Positions 51,329 to 60,975 are shown, counted from the first letter of the stretch. The stretch: DNA of 64,000 bases from Acuticoccus sp. MNP-M23 (GCF_031195445.1 NZ_CP133480.1:4332501-4396500); one strand, 5' to 3'. Numbers and translations are program-made. Notes: generated from the letters alone by a model not told the origin.

Positions 51329-52666
51329 TCAGACCGCCGCGAGGGTCGCGGCCAGTGCGTCGGCAAAGAAGTCGGCCTCGTCGGTCGTGAGGCAGAGCGG
51401 CGGGCGGATCTTGAGGGTGTGCCCGGCGGGTCCGGCGGCGCCGATCAGAACGCGGCGTTCGCGCAGGCCGTTGGTGACCCTCGTGGCAAGGTCGCCATCG
51501 GGCAAGGCCGGGTCGCCATCGCGGCAAAGGTCCGCGCCGAGGAAGAGCCCCGCACCGCGCACATCGGCCAGCCGCGCATCACCGGCCTGCACGGCCTTCA
51601 GCCGCTCCAGCAGATACGCGCCCACCGTACCGGCATGGGCAACGCGCTTCTCCTTCTCGATCACCTCCAGCACCGCAAGACCGGCCGCGGCCGCAGGCGG
51701 CGTTGCGGCGAAGGTGTTGAAGTAGCCGATATCCTCGCAAAAGCGGTCCAGCAGCGCGGGCGTGGTCACCATCGCGGCCATCGGGTAGCCGTTGCCCATC
51801 GGCTTTCCCATGGTCACGATATCCGGCGAAACCCCGTGCCGCTCAAAGCCCCACATGTTGCCGGTGCGGCCAAAGCCCGGCTGCACCTCGTCGGCAACAT
51901 AAAGCCCGCCGGCGGCGTGCACTGCCGCCACCGCCGGTGCCAGAAAGCCGGGCGGACCGGGGTAGACGCCATCGCTGGAAAAGATCGAGTCGGCCACGAA
52001 CCCCGCCAGCGGATAGCCGCGGCGCTTCAGCGTGTTGATGGCCCGCTTCACATGGCGCGCAAAGCCGCCCTCGATGTCGTCGCCATAGTTGCGTGCCGAT
52101 GGCGCCGGCACGGTTTTCACATGGGCCGGCGGCTTGCCACGCTTCAGCGACGACGGCGAGATCTCGATCACCGCCGACGTGTTGCCGTGATACGCCGTCT
52201 CGGTGACGATGAAGCCGGTGCCGCCGGTGTTGGCGGTGGCAACGCGGATCGCAAGGTCGTTGGCTTCGCTGCCCGTGCAGGTCATTGCCACGTTGGAGAG
52301 GTGGTCCGGCAGGGTTGCGGTCAGCCGCTCCAGGTAGGTTTCGGTGGTGCGGTGGAGATAGCGCGAGTTGATGTTGAGCGCTGCGATCTGCTTCTGCAGC
52401 GCCTTGACCACCCGCGGATGGCCGTGACCGACCGACGGAACGTTGTTGTAGAAGTCCAGGTATTGCGTGCCGTCGGCAGCTTCCAGCCAGGCACCGCGGC
52501 CGCCCACCATCTCGATCGGCTGGCGGTAGAACAGCACCGATGCGGCGCCCACATTGGCCAGGCGCCGGGCCAGCAGCCCGTCCGCGTGCGCCCCGGCCTC
52601 CCGGCGGTCGAACGCGTTCATGTCCAGGATCTGTCGCGGTTTCGGCGCAATGCGTTTTGCGGTCAT
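51329..52666 (-). CDS. Class III PLP enzyme of the phospholyase (AGXT2L-like) branch
   Basis: 445 residues. VLFYRQPIEMVGGRGAWLEAADGTQYLDFYNNVPSVGHGHP and LNINSRYLHRT resemble the AGXT2L1/2 branch, whose human members eliminate phosphate and ammonia from phosphoethanolamine or 5-phosphohydroxylysine rather than transaminate. CTGSEANDLAIRVA is the PLP phosphate loop, VADEVQPGFGRTG has the ring-binding Asp, and the Schiff-base lysine is in TMGKPMGNGYP. The start overlaps the kinase stop by 4 bp. A true aminotransferase remains possible. Confidence 0.87.
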   Translation of the reverse strand: MTAKRIAPKPRQILDMNAFDRREAGAHADGLLARRLANVGAASVLFYRQPIEMVGGRGAWLEAADGTQYLDFYNNVPSVGHGHPRVVKALQKQIAALNINSRYLHRTTETYLERLTATLPDHLSNVAMTCTGSEANDLAIRVATANTGGTGFIVTETAYHGNTSAVIEISPSSLKRGKPPAHVKTVPAPSARNYGDDIEGGFARHVKRAINTLKRRGYPLAGFVADSIFSSDGVYPGPPGFLAPAVAAVHAAGGLYVADEVQPGFGRTGNMWGFERHGVSPDIVTMGKPMGNGYPMAAMVTTPALLDRFCEDIGYFNTFAATPPAAAAGLAVLEVIEKEKRVAHAGTVGAYLLERLKAVQAGDARLADVRGAGLFLGADLCRDGDPALPDGDLATRVTNGLRERRVLIGAAGPAGHTLKIRPPLCLTTDEADFFADALAATLAAV

Positions 52667-53652
52667 CGGGCAAGATACGCTTTTGCAAGGCGCAGCGTGC
52701 CGTCGGTGTAGCCGACGCCCAGCTCCTGCGCCGTGGGTGTTTCGGCATGGCTGGCAAGCCAGGCGGTGAGAAGGAGCCGGCGCAGCATCACGAACGTGGG
52801 CAGCATCGCCTCCTCCGCAGCGTTGACGGGAGCAACGGTGCGATAGCCTTCAAGCCACGCCGCCTGCCAGGCCGGCAGCGCCGGGTCTTCCTCAAAAAAG
52901 GACACCGCGGCGGCAAAATCGTACATGAACCAGCCGAAACCGCAGTCGTCGAAGTCGATCACGCCGATGTGGCCGGTCTCGTCCACCAGAAGGTTGGCAA
53001 GGCGAAGATCTGCGTGGATGAGGCCGAAGCGGTCGCGGCCGGTGCCGTATTCCGCCAGAACGTCGCGCAGCACTGTCGTGGTTTCTTCCAGCAGCGCCCG
53101 GCCCTCCGCGGTGAGGCCGATGGCGGCCCGCCAGTCGCCCCAATGGGGGAGCGCACCCACCGTCGTGTCAAAATTCCAGACCTTGCGCTCGAACCATTCC
53201 GGCGCCTGCCAGCTGCGCGCATGCCCGTGGAGCCGCGCATTGATGGCGCCCAGCTGGCGAAAGCCTGCAACCAGCCCCTCCCCGTGCGCCGGTTCCACGC
53301 CGGGCATGAAGGCGAAGGCCACGACGTCCCGCCCCGCGCCGTCCGCGTCGAACCCGGCAATGTGCCCACCGCTGCGGCAGACGAGCGGCGCCGGAATGTC
53401 CACCACCCGGTCCGCCCGCAACGCCTCGATCCACGCCAGCTCCGACTCGATCTCGCGCCGCGTATGATAGCCGGGCCGGTGGACGCGCAGGATCACCGGC
53501 GCCTGCCCGGCGGCGTCGGCCCGGAATGTGGCATTCTCCGACACGGTGAGGAGGCTGACGTCGGCGTGCTCCGACAGCCCCCATTCGCTGACCAAGGATT
53601 GGGCACCACGGCGCAGCTCTTCGATGAATTTGTCCTCGTAAAGCCCCGCCAT
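52663..53652 (-). CDS. APH/choline-kinase-fold small-molecule kinase (hydroxylysine/ethanolamine kinase-like)
   Basis: 329 residues from the ATG at 53652. The N-lobe has SENATFRADAAGQAPVILRVHRPGY with the ATP-binding lysine region replaced by Arg (LRVHRP), as is common in this branch. The catalytic loop is GLIHADLRLANLLVD (HxDxxxxN) and the metal motif is VIDFDDCGFGWFMYD. Kinases of this type often stand next to phospholyase-like enzymes in bacteria; human AGPHD1 phosphorylates hydroxylysine. The pair suggests phosphorylation then elimination. Divergent from the ABC importer. Confidence 0.85.
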   Translation of the reverse strand: MAGLYEDKFIEELRRGAQSLVSEWGLSEHADVSLLTVSENATFRADAAGQAPVILRVHRPGYHTRREIESELAWIEALRADRVVDIPAPLVCRSGGHIAGFDADGAGRDVVAFAFMPGVEPAHGEGLVAGFRQLGAINARLHGHARSWQAPEWFERKVWNFDTTVGALPHWGDWRAAIGLTAEGRALLEETTTVLRDVLAEYGTGRDRFGLIHADLRLANLLVDETGHIGVIDFDDCGFGWFMYDFAAAVSFFEEDPALPAWQAAWLEGYRTVAPVNAAEEAMLPTFVMLRRLLLTAWLASHAETPTAQELGVGYTDGTLRLAKAYLAR

Positions 53653-53841
53653 CTCTGCCTTTTCACTTTCCCGACTGGTTCGTACAAATGCTATCGGCGC
53701 CGCATCACCTTCGCAAGAATTTTGCTCTTGCGCTGAAAATTTGCGCAGGACACGATACATTTAACAAATCGCGATCCTCCCGCCGCGAACTCTGCTGCCG
53801 GCCGACCCCGGCACTTGCGCAACCTTCCGAAGGAGAATGTC

Positions 53842-54978
53842 ATGTCGCTGACCCGCCGCCGCTTTACACAGGGCGCCGCCGCGCTCGCTGGCATGGGCGC
53901 CTTCGCCGGCTCCCGCGCCGCGCTGGCCCAGACGTCCGACCGGCTGAACATCCTGTGCTGGGAAGGGTACAACACCGACGACGTGCTCTCCCCGTTCCGC
54001 TCCGCCAACCCCGGCGCAACGGTGCGGGCCGAAAGCGGCACGTCCGACCCCGACATGGTCAACAAGCTGCGCGCCGGCGAGGTGAAGGTGTGGGACCTCA
54101 TCAACCTCAACCAGCCATGGGCCCGCCAGCGGCTTTACCCCGAAGGCCTGATCAAGCCGCTCGATAAGGCGCGCTTCATGCCCTATTTCGAGAAATACAT
54201 GACCGGGTTCACCAACCCGCCCTACCCGCTCGCCTTCGCCGACGATGGCGAGCTGATCGGCATGCCGCAGCGCTTCGGCCCGTTCTCCTTCGTGGTCAAC
54301 ACCGACAAGATCAGCCGCGAGATGGCCGAGGACCAGGGCTGGAAGCTGTTCCTCGATCCCGCCATGAAGGACCGCTACGGCGTTCTCACCTATGACAACT
54401 GGAACGTCATGCACATGTGCCTGACGGGCGACCAGGACCCGTTCAAGCCCATCGAAGGCGCGGGCCTTGAAACCTTCAAGTCCACCGCCGAAACCATCTT
54501 CGGTGGCGCCAAGCTCCTGTCCGACGATCTGGTGGCGATGAACACAGCGCTCATCAACGGCGAGATCGACGCCTACTTCACCGGCGGCACCTACACCGCC
54601 TCCCCGGCGCGGCTGGACGGCCTCACCAACATTCGCGGCATCACCCCGAGGTCCGGCCCGCTGGACGGCAAGGGCGGCGTGGTGTGGATCGAGCTGACGT
54701 CGGCGGTGAACAACCCCGATCCGTCCACCCTGGCGGAAGACTTCCTGGAGTTCGTCCAGCAGCCCGAAATCTGCAAGGCGGTCGGCTTTGCGGAAGGCAC
54801 CTACAACCCGGTCTGCCAGATGGGCGACCAGGCCGTGTTCGACCAGTGGGACGCCGACGAGCTGGACGCGATCCAGTGGGACAGCCTTGAGGAGGAGATG
54901 GCGAACTCCGTGGAATACCAGGTGGTGGCCTCCTACGACGAACTGTCGAAAATCTACAACGCGGCCAAGCGTGGCTGA
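53842..54978 (+). CDS. ABC importer substrate-binding protein (polyamine-type, Tat-exported)
   Basis: 378 residues from the ATG at 53842 with AAGGAGA 6 nt upstream. A twin-arginine signal is visible (LTRRRFTQGAAALAGMG, cleavage near ALAQ). The mature protein has the PotD/PotF-like fold: LNILCWEGYNTDDVLSPF, GEVKVWDLINLNQPW, PQRFGPFSFVVNTDKIS and GEIDAYFTGGTYTAS. The ligand cannot be read from sequence; the family binds putrescine, spermidine and other small amines. First gene of the importer operon. Confidence 0.92.
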   Translation: MSLTRRRFTQGAAALAGMGAFAGSRAALAQTSDRLNILCWEGYNTDDVLSPFRSANPGATVRAESGTSDPDMVNKLRAGEVKVWDLINLNQPWARQRLYPEGLIKPLDKARFMPYFEKYMTGFTNPPYPLAFADDGELIGMPQRFGPFSFVVNTDKISREMAEDQGWKLFLDPAMKDRYGVLTYDNWNVMHMCLTGDQDPFKPIEGAGLETFKSTAETIFGGAKLLSDDLVAMNTALINGEIDAYFTGGTYTASPARLDGLTNIRGITPRSGPLDGKGGVVWIELTSAVNNPDPSTLAEDFLEFVQQPEICKAVGFAEGTYNPVCQMGDQAVFDQWDADELDAIQWDSLEEEMANSVEYQVVASYDELSKIYNAAKRG

Positions 54979-56092
54979 CACGGGCGCCGCGACCACTGCG
55001 CCGTCCGAGCCGGCGGCGCAGACCAACCAGCCGATCCTCACCATCGCCGGGCTCGAAAAGACGTTCGGCACGTTTACCGCGCTGCACAGCGTGGACCTCA
55101 AGGTCCGCGAGGGCGAGTTCCTGACCATTGTCGGCCCGTCGGGCAGCGGCAAGTCCACCCTCATCCGCCTGCTGGTGGGGATGGACGAGCCCACCGAGGG
55201 CACCATCTGGCTGCGCAACCAGCGGATCGACACCGTGCCCGCCGCCAAGCGGCCCACCTGCATGGTGTTCCAGTCGCTCGCCCTTTTCCCGCACCGCTCG
55301 GTGGGCCAGAACATCGAGTTCCCGCTGAAGATCCGCGGCGTCGGCAGCGCCGAGAGAAAGGCGCGCGCGCTGGAACTCCTTGCCCTCCTGCGGCTGCCGT
55401 CGGACTATTATGGCAAGCGCATCCAGCAATGCTCCGGCGGCGAGAAGCAGCGCGTGGCACTCGCCCGCGCGCTGGCGTTCGACCCCGAGATCCTGTTCTT
55501 CGACGAGCCACTCTCCGCGCTCGACTATCGCCTCAGGAAGACGCTGGAGAAGGAGCTGAAGGACCTTCACGACCGCACGGGCAAGACATTCGTCTACATC
55601 ACCCACAGCCTCGAAGAGGCGATGGTGATGTCGGACCGGATCGCCATCATGCGCGCCGGCCGCTTCGAGCAGATCGCCACACCGGACGAGATCTATGCCC
55701 GGCCCAGAAGCCGCTTCGTTGCCGAATTCATGGGCGAGGTGAACCTCTTCGAGATCCGCGCCACCGAAGCCGGCGTGACCTGTGACGGCGTGACCCTCAA
55801 TCCGGATGCCGCTGCCCGCCTCGGTCTTGCGCCCGGCGAGAGCGGCGCGCTGGTCGTCCGCCCCGAAACGCTGCACTTCCTCCCGCCCGACGGCGATGCG
55901 GACGCCATCATCGAGGGCACGCTCCACACCGAATATGCGCTCGGTTCGCGCCACCAGTACGAGGTAGACCTGCCCGGCGGCGGCAAGCTCACCGCCGAAG
56001 TTCTGCGCGAGGACCGGGTGAATGTCGGCCCCGGCGCGCCGGTGCGGCTCGGGTGGGATCTTGCCACCGCCCACATCATTCAGGAGAGCTGA
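54971..56092 (+). CDS. ABC importer ATPase (PotA-like)
   Basis: 373 residues from a GTG at 54971 that overlaps the binding-protein stop by 8 bp. Walker A GPSGSGKSTLIRLL, signature region QCSGGEKQRVALARAL (Cys in place of the usual Leu at the first signature position), Walker B ILFFDEPLSALDYRLRK and switch His in ITHSLEEA. A TOBE-like regulatory domain follows from about 270. Codes for the energy unit of the importer. Confidence 0.93.
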   Translation: MADTGAATTAPSEPAAQTNQPILTIAGLEKTFGTFTALHSVDLKVREGEFLTIVGPSGSGKSTLIRLLVGMDEPTEGTIWLRNQRIDTVPAAKRPTCMVFQSLALFPHRSVGQNIEFPLKIRGVGSAERKARALELLALLRLPSDYYGKRIQQCSGGEKQRVALARALAFDPEILFFDEPLSALDYRLRKTLEKELKDLHDRTGKTFVYITHSLEEAMVMSDRIAIMRAGRFEQIATPDEIYARPRSRFVAEFMGEVNLFEIRATEAGVTCDGVTLNPDAAARLGLAPGESGALVVRPETLHFLPPDGDADAIIEGTLHTEYALGSRHQYEVDLPGGGKLTAEVLREDRVNVGPGAPVRLGWDLATAHIIQES

Positions 56093-56093
56093 G

Positions 56094-56948
56094 GTGGAAC
56101 GACACGACCGCCGCCTTGGCGCCCTTTCGGCAGCACCCGTCGCGGTTCTTCTCGGACTTGGCTTTCTGGCGCCACTTCTTGTGGTGGCGGCGTTCTCGGT
56201 CATGCCGCAGGGCGTCTTCTCGCTCGCCAACACGCCGGATTTCTCGTCCTATGCCGAGTTCGTGCGGCAGGGGTACTGGAAGTCGCTCGCATGGTCGCTC
56301 GGCATGGCGCTGGCGGCGACACTCATCCTCTTTCTCGTTGCGTGGCCGCTGGCCTACGGCCTGGCAAAAATATTCGGCCGCTTCACGCTGGTCCTGACCA
56401 TCTTCGTGGTCCTCTCGCTGTTCGTGTCCGAAAACATCCGCTTGTTCGGCTGGGTGCTGACGCTCATGAAAGGCGGCCTCATCGAGGGCCACTGGCGCGC
56501 GTGGACCGGCGAGGGCTTCGACGGCCTCCTCTACAACGTGCCGGTCATCGTGTTCGGTCTCGTCTACGTCTATTTCCCGTTCATGCTGTTTCCGCTGGCA
56601 CAGGGGATCGCCATGGTGCCGGACGATGCGCGCCAGGCCGCCGCCGACCTCGGCGCCTCCCGCTGGACCATCTTGCGCGAGATCGAACTGCCGCTGGCCG
56701 CCCCCGGCATTGTCGTGGGGTGCCTCCTCTGTTTCGTTCTCTCCGCGGGCGCCATTGCCGAATCGAAGCTTCTGGGCGGACAGGCGGTCATCGTCATTGG
56801 CGACGATATCGAAACCGCGTTCACCTACGGGCAGAACTGGCCGCTGGGGTCGGCGATTGCCGTCGTGCTGATCGTCATCATCGGCGCCTTTGCCCTCTTC
56901 GGCATCAGCCGGGTGGATCTTGATGCGGTGATGGGGCGCAAGCGCTGA
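56094..56948 (+). CDS. ABC importer permease 1 (PotB-like)
   Basis: 284 residues from a GTG at 56094 with AGGAGA 7 nt upstream, 1 bp after the ATPase stop. About six transmembrane helices. The EAA loop that contacts the ATPase is DDARQAAADLGASRWTILREIELPLAAPG, with alanine/aspartate variation at the first position. An earlier in-frame ATG at 56022 lies inside the ATPase gene. Confidence 0.92.
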   Translation: MERHDRRLGALSAAPVAVLLGLGFLAPLLVVAAFSVMPQGVFSLANTPDFSSYAEFVRQGYWKSLAWSLGMALAATLILFLVAWPLAYGLAKIFGRFTLVLTIFVVLSLFVSENIRLFGWVLTLMKGGLIEGHWRAWTGEGFDGLLYNVPVIVFGLVYVYFPFMLFPLAQGIAMVPDDARQAAADLGASRWTILREIELPLAAPGIVVGCLLCFVLSAGAIAESKLLGGQAVIVIGDDIETAFTYGQNWPLGSAIAVVLIVIIGAFALFGISRVDLDAVMGRKR

Positions 56949-57757
56949 TGAAGCCGTCCCGCGCCACCACCATTGCGCTCTACGTCTACGGTATTGTCGC
57001 CATTCTGGTCCTTTACCTGCCGCTGGTGTCGGTCGGGTTCGCGAGCGTTTCCAAGGCGCGCTACCTCACCTTCCCCATCCGCAGATACGCCACCGGCTGG
57101 TACGCCGAAGCCATCGAAAGCCCCACGGTGCACGACCTCGTGGCGACCTCGCTCAAGGTCGCGGTGCTGGTCACCATCATCTCCATGCTGGTGGGTTTTT
57201 TCGGCGCGCTGGCGTTCGCCCGCTACCACTGGCGCTTCCGCAAGACGTTCCAGCAGTTGATCCTCCTGCCGATCTTTTTTCCGCAGACGGTCCTCGGGCT
57301 CGCTCTACTCATGTGGTTCAACGCCATCGGGGTCATCCCCTCATGGCACACGGCGGTGATTGCGCATCTGGTCTGGATCGCGCCCATCGCGACGCTCATC
57401 ATCGCCATTCGCGCCTACTCCTTCGATGCCGCGCTGGAAGAGGCCGCGCGCGACATGGGCGCCTCCACCTTTGTGACGTTGCGCGAAGTGACGATCCCGC
57501 TCCTGATGCCGGGTGTGATCTCGGCCGGGCTGTTCGCCTTCCTGCTGTCGTGGGGCAATTTCCCGCTGTCGCTGTTCACCACGGGTGCCGACTCCACACT
57601 GCCCGAATGGCTCTACGCCAAAATGGTATCAGGCTACTCGCCGCTGGTGCCCACCGTCGGGATATTGTCCATCGCCGCTTCGGTGCTGCTGCTCGCCGTC
57701 GGGCTGACCGTGCCGTGGATCCTGCGCGCCCTCCGGCGCACCGAACCTGGAGACTGA
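56948..57757 (+). CDS. ABC importer permease 2 (PotC-like)
   Basis: 269 residues with about six helices. The EAA loop is LEEAARDMGASTFVTLREVTIPLLMPG. LLSWGNFPLSLFTTGADSTLPEWLYAKM is typical of the PotC branch. It starts within the stop of permease 1 (TGATG), so the two are coupled. The dehydrogenase gene follows 1 bp later. Confidence 0.93.
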   Translation: MKPSRATTIALYVYGIVAILVLYLPLVSVGFASVSKARYLTFPIRRYATGWYAEAIESPTVHDLVATSLKVAVLVTIISMLVGFFGALAFARYHWRFRKTFQQLILLPIFFPQTVLGLALLMWFNAIGVIPSWHTAVIAHLVWIAPIATLIIAIRAYSFDAALEEAARDMGASTFVTLREVTIPLLMPGVISAGLFAFLLSWGNFPLSLFTTGADSTLPEWLYAKMVSGYSPLVPTVGILSIAASVLLLAVGLTVPWILRALRRTEPGD

Positions 57758-57758
57758 C

Positions 57759-58538
57759 ATGCTGACCCCCATTTCCGGCCGTTCCACCATTGTCACCGGC
57801 GCCTCCAAGGGCATCGGCAAGGGAATTGCCGCCGTGTTCGCCAAAGCCGGCGCCAAGGTGATGGTGGTGGGCCGCAACGAGGCGGACGGTCTTGCCACCG
57901 TGGAAGCGCTGCGCGCGGCCGGCGGCACCGCCGAGTGGTTTGCCGCCGACGTGACCGACTGGGACGCGGTTCAGGCCATGGTCGCCAGAACCACCGAAGT
58001 GTTCGGCGGGGTCGACATCCTGTGCGCCAATGCCGGCGCCTTCCCGCAGACCAAGATCGTCGACATGGACCCCGCCGAGTGGGACGGCGTGATGGCGACC
58101 AACCTGAAAAGCACGTTCCTGTGCGTCAAGGCGTGCATTCCGGCATTCGAGAAGGCGGGCAAGGGGCGGGTCGTCGTCACCTCATCCATCACCGGGCCGG
58201 TCACGGGCTATCCGGGCTGGGCGCACTATGGCGCCTCCAAGGCAGGCCAGCTCGGCTTCCTGAAGACCGCCGCCATGGAGCTTGCCCGCTACAACACCAC
58301 CATCAACGCGGTGATGCCGGGCAACATCATCACCGAAGGGTTGGTGGACCTTGGCGAGGACTACATGAAGGCGATGGCCGCCTCCATTCCGCTCAAGCGC
58401 CTCGGCGCCGTAGAGGACATCGGCAACGCGGCGCTCTTCTTCGCGTCGGACGAAGCCGGCTACGTCACCGGCCAGCAGATTGTGGTCGATGGCGGGCAGA
58501 TCCTGCCCGAATCGCTGGATGCCATTGCCGAAATCTGA
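57759..58538 (+). CDS. Short-chain dehydrogenase/reductase
   Basis: 259 residues, classical SDR. Cofactor motif TGASKGIGKGIAAVFAKAGA; VVGRNEADG after strand 2 suggests NADP preference. LCANAGAFPQ (NNAG equivalent), catalytic Ser in TSSITGP, YGASKAG (Tyr-x3-Lys) and a C-terminal GYVTGQQIVVDGGQILPE are present. FabG-like, but its place in the importer operon points to catabolism of the imported compound, perhaps acting on an aldehyde or alcohol intermediate (inference). Confidence 0.93.
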   Translation: MLTPISGRSTIVTGASKGIGKGIAAVFAKAGAKVMVVGRNEADGLATVEALRAAGGTAEWFAADVTDWDAVQAMVARTTEVFGGVDILCANAGAFPQTKIVDMDPAEWDGVMATNLKSTFLCVKACIPAFEKAGKGRVVVTSSITGPVTGYPGWAHYGASKAGQLGFLKTAAMELARYNTTINAVMPGNIITEGLVDLGEDYMKAMAASIPLKRLGAVEDIGNAALFFASDEAGYVTGQQIVVDGGQILPESLDAIAEI

Positions 58539-58637
58539 CCGCGCCGGTCATCAGACAAACCGCCTGTCCGCAATGGCAGCGGCGCGCGGGGGGCAACCTT
58601 CGCCGTTCGTTGACTTTTGATCCGCGATCTCGAAATC

Positions 58638-59063
58638 ATGCGCGAGCGGCTCGCAACAATTTTGCCCGCGCAACCCCCTTCCAGTGAGGCGAGTGGATTG
58701 AACGAACCCGAAGCGGCCCCGTCCGACGCGTTCACGCTTTACGACCTTCGCGTCGAAATCGTGCGCCGCGGCGAGGGCCGGATCTATTGCGGCAAGGAAG
58801 GCGACTGGTTCGAGATGCGCGGCGAGATGCTGCATCTGCCGGACGGACAGGGCTTTTCCATCTATTCCCTGTCCGCCGTCCTGCCGCTCATTGCCGCCAA
58901 GCAGCGCGAGACCGCCCCCAACGACTGGATGTCCACCGACGCCGAAGTCGCCTGTCCGGACCCGAACTGCCCCGGCCAGCTGCGGATCACCCGCATCGGC
59001 AAACGCACATTCAGCCACGCCGACACAACCGCCGTTCCCCTCGGCGCCAAGGACACGAAATGA
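58638..59063 (+). CDS. TIGR04076-like small protein
   Basis: 141 residues from the ATG at 58638; a TTG at 58698 with GAGG 8 nt upstream gives 121 residues and may be the true start. The conserved part YDLRVEIVRRGEGRIYCGKEGDWFEMRGEMLHLPDGQGFSIYSLSAVLPLIAAKQ resembles TIGR04076 proteins, which have no known function. A CPDPNCPG element near residues 105-112 could bind a metal. It overlaps the aldo/keto reductase start by 4 bp. Confidence 0.75.
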   Translation: MRERLATILPAQPPSSEASGLNEPEAAPSDAFTLYDLRVEIVRRGEGRIYCGKEGDWFEMRGEMLHLPDGQGFSIYSLSAVLPLIAAKQRETAPNDWMSTDAEVACPDPNCPGQLRITRIGKRTFSHADTTAVPLGAKDTK

Positions 59064-60112
59064 CCGCCATCGAGACCGCATCGCTGCGCCCCGGCTACCA
59101 GATCAGCCGCCTCATCAAGGGCGGGTGGCAGCTGGCCACCGGCCACAGCGATGCGGCCAGCGCCAGCGCCACCGCCGAGATGGGCGACTACCTCGACGCC
59201 GGCGTGACGGCCTTCGACTGCGCGGACATCTACACCGGCGTGGAAGAGAAGATCGGCGACTTTCGCCGCGACGCCATGGCGAACGGCAACGATGCGCAGC
59301 TTGACCGCCTCAAGGTCCACACCAAGTGCGTGCCGGACCTTGGCAAGCTTGCGACCATCACCAAGGCGGACGTGGAAGCAACCATCGACCGCTCGTTGAA
59401 GCGGCTGTCCGCCGAACGGCTGGACCTCGTCCAGTTCCACTGGTGGGACACCGACGTGAAGCGGTACGTGGAAGTTGCAAGCTGGCTTTCCGACTTTCAG
59501 AAGGCCGGCAAGATCGACCTCCTCGGCACCACCAACTTCAACACGGACTGCATGGACGAGCTGGTTTCCTCCGGCTTCGATGCCGCGGCGATCCAGCTGC
59601 AATTCTCCCTTCTGGACCGGCGGCCCACCAAGCGGATGGTGGATTTCTGCGCCGAGCGAAACATCAAGATCCTGTGCTACGGCACGGTGGCGGGCGGCTT
59701 CCTGTCGGACAGGTGGCTGGGCGTTGCCGAGCCAGCCGGCCCGCTCGAAAACCGCTCGCTGGTCAAATACCGGCTCATCATTGAAGACATGGGCGGCTGG
59801 GACGCGTTTCAGGCATTGCTCGCCACACTGCGCGCCATCGCCGACAGGCACGGGGTGGACATCGCCTCGGTGGCCATGCGGGCGATGCTGGCGGAGCCGC
59901 AGGTGGCGGGCATCATCGTCGGCGTGCGCCATGGCGGCCACCTTGGCCGCCATGCTGCCCTGTTCGATCTCGTTCTGGATGCCGAAGACCACGCAAAAAT
60001 CGACGCAGCGCTTGCCGAAGCGACGCCGTTGGAGGGCGACGTCTTCGATCTGGAGCGCGACAAGACCGGGCGCCACGGCTCGATCATGAAGTACAATCTC
60101 AACGCCGCCTGA
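59060..60112 (+). CDS. Aldo/keto reductase
   Basis: 350 residues from the ATG at 59060 (ATGA overlap with the preceding gene). TIM-barrel AKR with FDCADIYTGVEEKIG (Asp/Tyr of the tetrad), KVHTKCVPD (Lys) and LVQFHWWD (His). NADPH-dependent in most relatives; substrate unknown. It ends the plus-strand operon that starts at the importer, and is convergent with kynA (18-bp gap, no hairpin). Confidence 0.9.
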   Translation: MTAIETASLRPGYQISRLIKGGWQLATGHSDAASASATAEMGDYLDAGVTAFDCADIYTGVEEKIGDFRRDAMANGNDAQLDRLKVHTKCVPDLGKLATITKADVEATIDRSLKRLSAERLDLVQFHWWDTDVKRYVEVASWLSDFQKAGKIDLLGTTNFNTDCMDELVSSGFDAAAIQLQFSLLDRRPTKRMVDFCAERNIKILCYGTVAGGFLSDRWLGVAEPAGPLENRSLVKYRLIIEDMGGWDAFQALLATLRAIADRHGVDIASVAMRAMLAEPQVAGIIVGVRHGGHLGRHAALFDLVLDAEDHAKIDAALAEATPLEGDVFDLERDKTGRHGSIMKYNLNAA

Positions 60113-60130
60113 CGGTGGCGGGCGCGGCGG

Positions 60131-60964
60131 TCAAAGCTCGCCGCGCAGGTGCCACAGCTCGGGAAACAGCTCCACTTCCAGCATCTTGCGCAGATATTTG
60201 ACGCCGCTGGTCCCGCCGGTGCCGCGCTTGAAGCCGATGATCCGCTCCACCGTGGTCACGTGGTTGAACCGCCAGCGGCGGAAATAGTCCTCAAGGTCCA
60301 CAAGCTTCTCGGCCAGCTCATACAGCGTCCAATGGCGGCCGGTATCCCGGTAGACCATGCGCCACGCCCGCTGGACTTCGGCGTTCGGCTGATGCGGGCC
60401 TTCCAGCGCGAACACATCCGCGTCAAACTCAATCCCGGTTTCAGCGGACAGAAGGCGCAGCGCGGCGTGGTAGAGCGAAGGGCGGGCAAGCTCGGCGGAG
60501 AGCTTCTGGTGGATCTCGCTCCGGTGGTCGTGGACCTTCATCATCGCCGTGTTGCGGTTGCCGAGCATGAACTCGATCATCCGGTACTGGTAGGACTGGA
60601 AGCCGGACGAGGCGCCAAGGTCATCGCGGAACGTGGTGTAGTCGCTCGGCGTCATGGTGCGCAGAACGTCCCAGCTGTTGTTCAGCTGCTCGAAGATGCG
60701 CGCAACGCGGCTCAGCATCTTGAACGCCGGTGCACAGTGGCCGGCTTCGAACTCGGCCCGCGCGGCACCGACCTCGTGCAGCACCAGCCGCATCCACAGC
60801 TCGCTGGTCTGGTGCTGGATGATGAACAGAAGCTCGTCATGCGCGTGGGACAGCGGGTGCTGGGCGCGTAGAATGTGGTCAAGGTCCAGATAATCACCGT
60901 AGCTCATATCGTCCTTGAAGGACATCTTGGCGCCTTCGGAGCCGGGGTCGTAGCCCTTGGCCAT
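60131..60964 (-). CDS. kynA: Tryptophan 2,3-dioxygenase
   Basis: 277-residue haem enzyme converting L-tryptophan to N-formylkynurenine, first step of the kynurenine pathway. [18 protein letters not shown] and [19 protein letters not shown] are diagnostic, with distal His51. Proximal haem ligand is His235 in [23 protein letters not shown]. Probably transcribed with the formamidase gene 11 bp upstream. Kynureninase is not in the window. Confidence 0.97.
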   Translation of the reverse strand: MAKGYDPGSEGAKMSFKDDMSYGDYLDLDHILRAQHPLSHAHDELLFIIQHQTSELWMRLVLHEVGAARAEFEAGHCAPAFKMLSRVARIFEQLNNSWDVLRTMTPSDYTTFRDDLGASSGFQSYQYRMIEFMLGNRNTAMMKVHDHRSEIHQKLSAELARPSLYHAALRLLSAETGIEFDADVFALEGPHQPNAEVQRAWRMVYRDTGRHWTLYELAEKLVDLEDYFRRWRFNHVTTVERIIGFKRGTGGTSGVKYLRKMLEVELFPELWHLRGEL

Positions 60965-60975
60965 GGTCTTTGTCC

